Below the pieces are notes generated by a model. The model was not told the origin of the DNA. It was given only the letters and a program-made list of their open reading frames with translations, and did not search any database. Below are positions 1 through 5,749 of a DNA stretch of 9,199 nucleotides, piece by piece. The stretch comes from Firmicutes bacterium UBA4981. GTDB taxonomy: Bacteria > Bacillota > SHA-98 > UBA4971. A program made the translations under genes and the position numbers. Within the stretch, counting starts at the first letter, position 1, and every line of letters begins with the position of its first letter. The stretch is taken from NCBI GenBank assembly GCA_002398515.1, contig DGZL01000036.1:18306-27504 (forward strand), read 5' to 3'.

Positions 1-247
1 AGGAGTTGTCGTCTCAGCAACTCCCATGTCGAAAGAGCTTTCCGGCTGCAGAGTGTAGCACCTAATGGATTAGCTTAAGAGTCGCGAGGGCGCGGAGGAA
101 AAGGCGCGACAAGAGATCCGAAAATCTGCTGGAATCCGTCGGACAACTTCGAGACTGTAGTTTACATAATGTGATCATGTGTGGTATCCTTCATAGTTAA
201 AGCTGCTGAGCTGCATATATGCAAATCTTTATGGGAGGGGATGATAG
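1..247. other. Gene-free left edge with inverted repeats
   Basis: I see no supportable gene here. It holds three inverted repeats: GGAGTTG/CAACTCC (2-8 and 18-24, 9-nt loop), CTAAT/ATTAG (62-66 and 69-73, 2-nt gap) and GTCGCG/CGCGAC (81-86 and 105-110). None is followed by a T-run, so none is a clear terminator. CATAAT at 165-170 could be a -10 element for the peptidase gene, but no good -35 pairs with it. The end of the stretch (233-240, GGGAGGGG) is the ribosome binding site of the gene at 248. I recognise no riboswitch, tRNA or other RNA family. Confidence 0.5.
2..24 (+). repeat. Inverted repeat (7-bp perfect stem)
   Basis: GGAGTTG at 2-8 is the exact reverse complement of CAACTCC at 18-24, with a 9-nt loop. 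It has no T-tract on its 3' side. It may belong to a transcript entering from the left of the window, but its role cannot be told from this fragment. Confidence 0.45.
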
Positions 248-1297
248 GTGATTCCGAGGCGGGATCCCACGATAGAAACTGCTTATGGCCATGGATTACC
301 AAAGCTCCGGCTGATGTTAACAGTCCTGGTTATCATAACTTTTGTCTATTCCGGCGGATTGAAGCCAGGTTATGGTATCACAGAGCAGATCATGCCCGGC
401 GGATGCAATCCTTCACTTAGCATGGAGATCGGCAAAGGGGATGGATTTATCCGGTGGTTCGAGAGAGACCTAAGTTACGTGACTCGCATTGTGCGAGGCC
501 ATGATGGAAAACCCCATGGACTATCCGGGTTGTGGGTTGTCATAAGACTAAGGGGAGAGGTCCGGTTTTTGGAAAAGGAGATCAGAAGGCTACAGGACAA
601 TCCCAGTTATACGCATCCTGCATTGGGTTTTCACGTATACGATACAGATACTACCGGCTGGCTGCATGTACTATACAAGGCAGCGGATGTTCGAGGGAAT
701 CTCTTGACTTCTCACCTAGGCCCGTCTGTTGTGGACGACGCAAACATTAATGAGCTCCCTGACGGGACCTCTCTCTACGAACCTGCGTCCGGTAGGTTGC
801 CGAAAGTAGAAGAGATAGTGGAGGAGCTGGAGGGGATGACACTTCCTCCCGAGGTTCTTCATGATTACAGAGTATACATTCTCCCATTCTCCCTGGGCGA
901 CATAAGCGGGCTTGGATCTAGGGGCTACATGCTTCTGGGCGCCCCGCCTGCTAGTTGCACAGTCATGGAACACCAGACAGCTTTCACTATCGCGCATGAG
1001 CTTGGGCATCACATTCATATGACTTTCCTAGGGGCTACGTACGAAGAAAACCCACAGGGATGGGACGAGTATATGAGCATCCGCGGTATTCCTCGGTGGA
1101 CTGCTGACGGTGGTGTTAATTCCAGAGGCTGGTTCGAGTCGACGGAAGAGACATTCGCAGAGGATGTAAGAATTCTCTTCGGAACCGAGCAGGCTGCATC
1201 CTGGCCTCATGGGACTGTCTATAAGGATCCCAGACGGGATCCGGTAGTTGCCCAAAGATTACAGGTATTTATTGACATACATACCGATACGTGTTAG
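248..1297 (+). CDS. Secreted or membrane-anchored zinc metallopeptidase, anthrax lethal factor-like (ATLF/M34-like)
   Basis: This 349-residue protein is a probable extracytoplasmic zinc endopeptidase. The zincin motif HELGH lies at 250-254, followed by H255 and H257. About 45 residues later comes STEETFAEDVRILFG (298-312), the glutamate-rich helix that supplies the third zinc ligand in ATLF-like gluzincins; E301 or E305 is the likely ligand. The spacing and the W-E/D-EY...RG segment between the motifs (272-280) resemble ATLF-like proteins of Firmicutes. The N terminus carries basic residues and a hydrophobic run (about 22-35), suggesting a signal peptide or a single anchor. The GTG start at 248 is chosen because GGGAGGGG lies 7 nt upstream and the start keeps the whole hydrophobic segment. 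Residues 60-200 match no domain I recognise. The substrate is unknown. A 229-bp gap separates it from the next gene, so it may not share that transcript. Confidence 0.78.
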   Translation: MIPRRDPTIETAYGHGLPKLRLMLTVLVIITFVYSGGLKPGYGITEQIMPGGCNPSLSMEIGKGDGFIRWFERDLSYVTRIVRGHDGKPHGLSGLWVVIRLRGEVRFLEKEIRRLQDNPSYTHPALGFHVYDTDTTGWLHVLYKAADVRGNLLTSHLGPSVVDDANINELPDGTSLYEPASGRLPKVEEIVEELEGMTLPPEVLHDYRVYILPFSLGDISGLGSRGYMLLGAPPASCTVMEHQTAFTIAHELGHHIHMTFLGATYEENPQGWDEYMSIRGIPRWTADGGVNSRGWFESTEETFAEDVRILFGTEQAASWPHGTVYKDPRRDPVVAQRLQVFIDIHTDTC

Positions 1298-1526
1298 ACT
1301 TAAAATTGAAATACTATAAGTATCGTCGACCAGGCGCGAAGCGTTGGTAGTCAGGTGGAAGACAAGTCAGAAAGCAGTCGCCGAGCAGAATCGGCGAAGG
1401 CAAGCTGAAGGGTATGCCACCGTGAAAGATCTCTTTATGAGGGTGTCTTTTGCGGTGGCTTATTATTTTGTCCCATCGTGTCCTGCTGAATCACGGGTTG
1501 CCGGACAGGAAGGAGGAACGCCGGAA
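1298..1526. other. Intergenic region with hairpin; in-frame upstream extension of the DUF2294 gene
   Basis: The reading frame of the downstream DUF2294 gene is open back to 1320, so a longer protein from a TTG at 1344 is formally possible. That start has no ribosome binding site and the extra residues do not look like DUF2294, so I treat the stretch as non-coding leader. It contains a perfect 7-bp hairpin (1378-1397). A/T-rich sequence at 1301-1320 (with TATAAG) may hold promoter elements, but no convincing -35/-10 pair is visible. Confidence 0.45.
1378..1397 (+). repeat. Perfect 7-bp hairpin in the leader of the first DUF2294 gene
   Basis: TCGCCGA (1378-1384) pairs exactly with TCGGCGA (1391-1397) around the 6-nt loop GCAGAA. 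No T-run follows, so it is not a typical intrinsic terminator. It lies about 130 nt before the chosen start at 1527 and may be a leader structure or a binding site. Confidence 0.4.
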
Positions 1527-1928
1527 ATGGTTGAAGGCTCAATTGCCCCGGACACTATGAATGAACATGAACATTGCGGAGAAAGCGCCCAAGAGGTGTC
1601 TATCGCAGACGCGATCCGGCATTTCGAGCAAGAGTATATGGGGAGGTCTTCAAGATACATAAGAGTGTATCTGGTCAAAGACATAGCTGTTGTCAGAGCC
1701 AGAGGTATGCTTAGCCCGGCAGAAAGACAACTTGCGTCTACGCATGAGGGTAGAGTCCTCATCAAGCAGCTATGGGTCAAAGAAATGGAAGGCCTTAAGT
1801 CAGTGCTTCGTTACCGGTTGGAGTGCCTAATAGGTATACCTCTTTCCGGGCTGACGCTTGATATTGATCCTCGGGAGGATGAATGGATAGCCGTTATTCG
1901 CCTCAGGCCGGAGAGTTCATGGGGCTAA
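1527..1928 (+). CDS. DUF2294 domain protein, divergent copy
   Basis: This 133-residue soluble protein has a DUF2294 domain from about residue 25 to the end. Supporting motifs are the opening helix with HFEQEYMGR (32-40), IRVYLVKDIAVVRARG (45-60), LSPAERQLA (62-70), and EGR..IKQL (74-82). It aligns by eye with the second DUF2294 protein of this window (8665-9048). It lacks the HSD-containing segment of that copy: the equivalent stretch reads LDIDPREDEW. Residues 1-24 are acidic and not part of the domain. The start at 1527 is set by AAGGAGG (1510-1516), 10 nt upstream, and gives the usual family length of roughly 110-130 residues. The molecular role of DUF2294 is poorly known. Some members are annotated MpsC, after a sodium-translocating membrane-potential system; I do not claim that function here. 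The gene ends 75 bp before the solute-binding lipoprotein gene and may belong to the same transcript. Confidence 0.8.
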   Translation: MVEGSIAPDTMNEHEHCGESAQEVSIADAIRHFEQEYMGRSSRYIRVYLVKDIAVVRARGMLSPAERQLASTHEGRVLIKQLWVKEMEGLKSVLRYRLECLIGIPLSGLTLDIDPREDEWIAVIRLRPESSWG

Positions 1929-2003
1929 TCGGGCCGTAGAACATCGGTGGTGAGCTTCGAGATCCTCAGCGCCAGCGTAAATGGGGAGACGAGAGACTTG
2001 CGT

Positions 2004-3059
2004 ATGAAGAATATTCGACACTTGAAAAGAATATCCCGGGTTTCCCGGATATGCATTGTCCTTTTGATATTAGTATCATGTTCTGGGCAGCATGTCACCG
2101 GGACAAGCCAGCGCTCCCTGGTGGTGCGTACTGCGCTCATGGAACCTGAGGCTATGGTCTATGCGCGAGCATTTGAAAATCGCACCGGAATAAAGGTTGA
2201 AGTTGTGAGGCAATCCACAGGAGTCATGCTGAGCTTCTTGAAGTTCGAGCGGAATAACGCTGTTGATACCACTATAGACGTTCTTTTTGGCGGACCTGCT
2301 GATGCCTATGTGATAGGGGCCAGAGAGGGATTGTTCGAGAAGTACATATCCCCGGAGCGGGCAAATATCGCCCGAGATCATATGGACAAGGATGGATGTT
2401 GGAGCGGGGTCTACTTAGGCAGTATTGGCTTTGCTGTAAATCCTAAGCGTCTTAAAGAGCTTGGACTTTCCACCCCGGCATGTTGGGATGATCTTTTGTC
2501 TCCTAAGCTTCGCGGTGAGATAAGCATGGCAAACCCTGTGTCATCAGGTACAGGTTACACCATATTGGCGACTCTCGCGCAGATAATGGGTAAAGATCAG
2601 GCGCTTGAGTATCTGAAAGCCTTGGACTCGAACACTTTGGACTATACAGGAAGCGGGGCTATGCCCGGCAAGCTGGTAGGTCTCGGCCAAATAGCAGTAG
2701 GAATCCTGTTCTCCCATGATGTCCTTGCATTCAGGCAACAGGGCTACGATATTGATCTTGTCTTTCCGAAGGAAGGTACAGGATTTGAAATCGGCGGTAT
2801 TGCTATCGTCAAAGGTACGAAAAAGCTCGACGAAGCCAAAAGATTTGTAGACTTTATGCTGAGCGCTGAAGGCCAAAATCTATATGCAGCTATGGGAGAA
2901 TTTCGGCTACCTACAAATAGGTTAGCTACAATACCTCCGGGTGCAGTCCCTTTTAGCAAGATAAACGTTATCGAATACGACGTGACATGGGCTGCTGTTC
3001 ACAAGGAGGATTTACTGGAAGAGTGGATGTCCGCCACGGGTGACGCAGGAGGAGAGTAA
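2004..3059 (+). CDS. Solute-binding lipoprotein (SBP1), AfuA/PgtC-like family 1 extracellular binding protein
   Basis: This 351-residue binding protein is tethered outside the membrane by a lipid anchor. A strongly basic start (KNIRHLKRISRVSR), a short hydrophobic core and the lipobox LVSC with Cys26 form a type II signal peptide. The two-lobed fold is supported by similarity along its length to SBP2 (4564-5568). Likely ligand motifs are STG (71-73), MANPVSSGTGY (175-185), H238-D239 and PKEGTGFE (255-262). H238, D239 and E262 keep the spacing I recall for the sugar-contacting residues of the hexose-phosphate binder AfuA, and the FbpA iron dyad Tyr-Tyr is absent. A longer frame from GTG 1947 exists but has no ribosome binding site and would bury the signal peptide; the site before 2004 is itself weak. 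The stop (TAA, 3057-3059) leaves one base before the HAMP gene, which suggests co-translation. It may be a ligand sensor for that receptor, as PgtC is for PgtB, or a second feeder for the transporter. Confidence 0.85.
   Translation: MKNIRHLKRISRVSRICIVLLILVSCSGQHVTGTSQRSLVVRTALMEPEAMVYARAFENRTGIKVEVVRQSTGVMLSFLKFERNNAVDTTIDVLFGGPADAYVIGAREGLFEKYISPERANIARDHMDKDGCWSGVYLGSIGFAVNPKRLKELGLSTPACWDDLLSPKLRGEISMANPVSSGTGYTILATLAQIMGKDQALEYLKALDSNTLDYTGSGAMPGKLVGLGQIAVGILFSHDVLAFRQQGYDIDLVFPKEGTGFEIGGIAIVKGTKKLDEAKRFVDFMLSAEGQNLYAAMGEFRLPTNRLATIPPGAVPFSKINVIEYDVTWAAVHKEDLLEEWMSATGDAGGE
3047..3052 (+). promoter_or_regulatory. Ribosome binding site that decides the start of the HAMP gene
   Basis: AGGAGG lies inside the last codons of the SBP1 gene, 8 nt before GTG 3061. 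This favours 3061 over an upstream in-frame GTG at 3040, which would place the site inside its own coding region. It couples translation of the receptor to that of SBP1. Confidence 0.8.
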
Positions 3060-3060
3060 C

Positions 3061-4452
3061 GTGAACCGACGTTTCAGGTTTCCGATATACTTCAAAATCA
3101 GCAGCGCGATTTTCCTGGTAATCCTCGTAGTCGTCTCCGGTATGTCCTATGTCACGTTAAAGCGAACCGCCCATGAATACAAACAACAGGTGAAGGAAAC
3201 CGGCAACCTCATAGCGGGAATGATTGCTGATTATAGTATTGAACCGGTGATCATGGACAACTATTCATCTCTGAGACCTGTCCTTACTGACATCTTAGCC
3301 TCTAATGAGGATATAGTCCTCATTGAAGTTCTGGATGATGAAGGCGTACCGAGGGTAGATGCGGTTTGGCAAGACAATGACCGTACAAAAGACTCTCCTG
3401 ACAACTTGACAGGCAAGGTTGTTGAAGTCATGTCTCCGATAATCGCATATTCACGAACTTGGGGGCATGTGCGGGTAGTGTGTTCCCTTAATGGGTTTTA
3501 CCGGGCGATAGCTTCAGCGCGCTTGTCTGTTATAGGCATAGCCGTAGCATCCTGTGGTTTGGGCCTTCTCATGGCGAGCCTGTTATCCAGGGCGATACTG
3601 ACTCCTATCAGAAATCTTGTAAACCATGCCCGTCTCCTGTCCAAAGGGGATCTGGATACTCCCATCAATGTGCAAAGCTCAGATGAAATCGGGTTTCTTG
3701 CGATTACTCTGGAAGGGATGCGAGTCGGTCTCAGACGGTTTTTGAGCAGTGTAGCGCGGCGCGCCATGAGTTTTGAAGGAGACTTACATCTGTTTGGGTT
3801 GCCTGCCGTCCTATCCCTGGCCAGAACAGGAAGGCGCACCGGTGGGTTGGTTCTTGAGAGATTCGGAGAGGTGGGGGTTGTATACTTCCAAGACGGTGAA
3901 GTTGTTGACGCTGCATTCCAGGATAGGAGCGGGAAGAACGCGTTATATGAGTTTTTCAGGTGGCGTGAAGGCATATTCAAATTCAGTCCGGGCCTGGTTC
4001 CGACGAGGATCACCATTGATACGGACTGGCCTGCACTAATACTTGAAGGCGCACGCCAAGTAAACGATATGGTCATTTTCAAACATGTAATCCACAGCCC
4101 TGGCTTAATACCGCTGTCGCCAAGATGGAACGATAGGATCGGAGATCTGCTTGATCCCAACGATACCCTGGAATACCTGCTGGACAATGAAGAGAAAGAA
4201 GCACTTTCCTATGTGGACGGAGCGAGGAGTATTCGTGAAATCAGCAGGCTTATGGGTAAGGACGTCTTTCAAATATATCCACACATCTACCGGCTTGTAG
4301 CAGTAGGCTTGGTGCAAATCGATGAGTATGAGTCCTCGCAAGGCCATGGCAAAGACTCTGGTCTGGATGAGGATAGACCGCCCAAAAAGGCTGTTGATTC
4401 CGGTAAGATTATTCAGTTTCCCATGCATCGTGTCGGGGATGTCGGGAGGTGA
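3061..4452 (+). CDS. Membrane receptor with HAMP, DUF4388 (PATAN-like) and winged-helix-like C terminus
   Basis: This 463-residue protein is a probable transmembrane sensor. Helix 1 (about 12-30) and helix 2 (about 155-176) flank an extracytoplasmic domain of about 120 residues that looks like a small PAS/CACHE-type sensor, though I cannot assign the family. A HAMP domain follows (about 177-230), with the proline after helix 2 (LTPIRNLV) and the DEIG motif (208-211). Residues 238-335 fit DUF4388/PATAN: an opening FEGDLHLFGLPAVLSL, then a TGRRTGGLVL strand pair and YFQDGEVVDA. Residues 363-422 resemble the helical, winged-helix-like end common in such proteins (ALSYVDGARSIREISRLMG, then LVAVGLVQID). 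There is no histidine kinase, methyl-accepting, GGDEF, EAL or phosphatase domain, so the output is probably protein-protein contact. The gene follows SBP1 with one base between them, and SBP2 comes 111 bp later. This order suggests that SBP1 is its ligand-bearing partner. The sensing partner and the output are inferred. Confidence 0.8.
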   Translation: MNRRFRFPIYFKISSAIFLVILVVVSGMSYVTLKRTAHEYKQQVKETGNLIAGMIADYSIEPVIMDNYSSLRPVLTDILASNEDIVLIEVLDDEGVPRVDAVWQDNDRTKDSPDNLTGKVVEVMSPIIAYSRTWGHVRVVCSLNGFYRAIASARLSVIGIAVASCGLGLLMASLLSRAILTPIRNLVNHARLLSKGDLDTPINVQSSDEIGFLAITLEGMRVGLRRFLSSVARRAMSFEGDLHLFGLPAVLSLARTGRRTGGLVLERFGEVGVVYFQDGEVVDAAFQDRSGKNALYEFFRWREGIFKFSPGLVPTRITIDTDWPALILEGARQVNDMVIFKHVIHSPGLIPLSPRWNDRIGDLLDPNDTLEYLLDNEEKEALSYVDGARSIREISRLMGKDVFQIYPHIYRLVAVGLVQIDEYESSQGHGKDSGLDEDRPPKKAVDSGKIIQFPMHRVGDVGR

Positions 4453-4455
4453 GGC

Positions 4456-4548
4456 ATGAGCGTACCTCAGACAGCAGGATGGTTCTGGATCACGTGGATA
4501 CAAACATCAGCTGATAGGCGTGTCACTTATCTAAAGACTCTACTATAG
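4456..4548 (+). CDS. Possible 30-residue leader peptide
   Basis: An ATG at 4456 follows GGGAGG (4444-4449) by 6 nt and opens a 30-codon frame that ends in TAG at 4546-4548. That TAG overlaps the TAGGAGGT ribosome binding site of SBP2. The peptide starts MSVPQTAGWFWITWIQTS and has three Trp within a short span. The arrangement would couple its translation to SBP2. I recognise no family, and the frame may be chance, since GGGAGG also forms the last codons of the receptor gene. Confidence 0.25.
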   Translation: MSVPQTAGWFWITWIQTSADRRVTYLKTLL

Positions 4549-4563
4549 GAGGTATGATGTTAG

Positions 4564-5568
4564 ATGAAACAGTGGAGAACAGTATTTATCTTCTTGGTCG
4601 CAAGCGTACTTATGTTGTCCTTGACAGTCGCTTCGTTTGCCGCTCAAGGCAAGATTCTTGCGTACACTACCCTTGACGAACCGCTGGCTCGAGCAGTATT
4701 TGAAGCATATGAAAAAGACACCGGTGTTAAGGTGGAATGGGTTCGTCTCTCGACCGGGGAAGCAGTGGCAAGGATGGAAGCTGAGAGGAAAAACCCGCAG
4801 GTTGACATATGGTATGGAGGCGTGGGCCTCGGCCATATAGAAGCGAAGATTAAAGGACTTACTACCCCTTACGTATCGCCGAACGCTGTGAATATTCCTG
4901 ATAAGTTTAAGGATCCGGACGGATATTGGACAGGAATATATGCAGGTGCTTTGTGCTTTGTCTCTAATGTAAACAGGTTGGAGGAGCTTGGTGTTGAGGC
5001 GCCGACTTCCTGGGCTGATGCGCTGAAGCCGGAGTTCGAAGGGCACATCCAAATGGCTAACCCGGCCTCATCAGGCACAGCGTATAACGTGATAGCCACC
5101 GTTGTGCAGCTATGGGGAGAAGAGAAAGCCTTTGAATACTTAAGGGATCTTCATAAGAATATTTCTCAGTACACGAAGTCAGGTTCCGCTCCCGGCAAAG
5201 CGGCTGCCATAGGTGAGACTCCGGTAGGCATAGGCTATGCCCATGATCAGGTTAAGCTGATAAGTGAAGGGTACCCGCTTGTTGTTACCTTCCCTTCAGA
5301 AGGAACGGGTTTTGAAGTTGCTTCAATATCACTGGTAAAAGGCGGTCCAAATCCCGAGCTTGCCAAGAAACTTGTGGATTGGGCCTTGACTGAGCGTGCA
5401 GCGAAAATTTATGCTGCCGAATGTGTTGTGCCTTTCGTGGACGTGCCGCTTATGAAGGGCGCTATTCCCATATCGCAGGTAAATACGATCGATCAGGACG
5501 ACGTTTGGGCTGCTGACAATAAGGATCATCTTATAGAGCGTTGGCAGAACGAAATCTATCGCAGGTAA
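4564..5568 (+). CDS. ABC transporter substrate-binding protein (SBP2), AfuA-like, probable organophosphate binder
   Basis: This 334-residue exported protein should capture the substrate and deliver it to the permease encoded next. It has a type I signal peptide (about 1-26, ending ASFAA) without a lipobox Cys, so anchoring in a Gram-positive cell would need another route, or the organism has an outer membrane. Candidate ligand motifs are STG (63-65), MANPASSGTAYN (164-175), H227-D228 and PSEGTGFE (244-251). H227 to E251 is 24 residues, the same as H238 to E262 in SBP1 and the spacing I recall for AfuA. The Tyr-Tyr iron site of FbpA is not seen, so an iron label would be unsafe. Phosphosugars, phosphoglycerate-type compounds or aminoethylphosphonate are the better candidates. 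The ATG at 4564 is preceded by TAGGAGGT (4546-4553) with about 10 nt spacing. The following 181-bp gap contains hairpins, so SBP2 message may be more abundant than that of the permease. Confidence 0.88.
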   Translation: MKQWRTVFIFLVASVLMLSLTVASFAAQGKILAYTTLDEPLARAVFEAYEKDTGVKVEWVRLSTGEAVARMEAERKNPQVDIWYGGVGLGHIEAKIKGLTTPYVSPNAVNIPDKFKDPDGYWTGIYAGALCFVSNVNRLEELGVEAPTSWADALKPEFEGHIQMANPASSGTAYNVIATVVQLWGEEKAFEYLRDLHKNISQYTKSGSAPGKAAAIGETPVGIGYAHDQVKLISEGYPLVVTFPSEGTGFEVASISLVKGGPNPELAKKLVDWALTERAAKIYAAECVVPFVDVPLMKGAIPISQVNTIDQDDVWAADNKDHLIERWQNEIYRR

Positions 5569-5586
5569 CAAGCAATAAAGGGCTGG

Positions 5587-5596
5587 ACGGGCCCGT
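5587..5596 (+). repeat. Perfect 10-bp palindrome
   Basis: ACGGGCCCGT is self-complementary and lies 19 bp after the SBP2 stop. It could be a protein-binding site or contribute to RNA folding with the stronger hairpin just downstream. Confidence 0.3.
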
Positions 5597-5608
5597 GTTA
5601 CCAACTGA

Positions 5609-5639
5609 CGCAGGGAAGAGTGCAGCGCTTTTCCCTGCG
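5609..5639 (+). terminator. Hairpin after SBP2: attenuator or mRNA-stabilising stem
   Basis: CGCAGGGAA (5609-5617) pairs perfectly with TTCCCTGCG (5631-5639) across a 13-nt loop. What follows (CCCTGAATCTT) is not a T-run, so full intrinsic termination is doubtful. Stems in this place, between a binding-protein gene and its permease, commonly protect the upstream message and give more binding protein than permease. That role is inferred from position. Confidence 0.5.
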
Positions 5640-5698
5640 CCCTGAATCTTGACGTAGGACAGCCATTTCGGCGTTCTAATGTTGACTAATTCCTAGGA

Positions 5699-5721
5699 AA
5701 GGAGTGGCCTAGGCGCTCCTT
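5699..5721 (+). repeat. Leader hairpin upstream of the permease gene
   Basis: AAGGAGTG (5699-5706) pairs with CGCTCCTT (5714-5721), including one G-T pair, around a 7-nt loop. The stem sequesters an AGGAG lying about 45 nt before the permease start, which itself has only a weak ribosome binding site. It might modulate translation or RNA stability; no direct evidence decides. Confidence 0.4.
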
Positions 5722-5749
5722 GTGAGAGCACGTAAAAGGCCGGCGACTT

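Noticed and set aside
181..420. Forward 79-codon frame overlapping the start of the peptidase gene
   Set aside because: It overlaps the peptidase start in another frame, has no ribosome binding site or recognisable motif, and the GTG at 248 has a good one.
1344..1526. TTG-initiated N-terminal extension of the first DUF2294 protein
   Set aside because: No ribosome binding site precedes 1344, while AAGGAGG precedes ATG 1527 and gives family-typical length. Kept as low-probability because the frame is open.
3498..4187. Long antisense open frame (229 codons) opposite the HAMP receptor gene
   Set aside because: It lies wholly inside a gene with clear domains, its translation is rich in Arg, Ser and Pro, shows no recognisable motif, and it has no separate support.
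4543..5052. Antisense open frame (169 codons) opposite the start of SBP2
   Set aside because: The opposite strand encodes a well-supported signal peptide and binding protein; the antisense product shows no domain.
5649..5687. Internal promoter candidates (TTGACG at 5649, TTGACT at 5682)
   Set aside because: Neither has an acceptable -10 at 16-18 bp spacing; the best TCTAAT is 20 bp from TTGACG.
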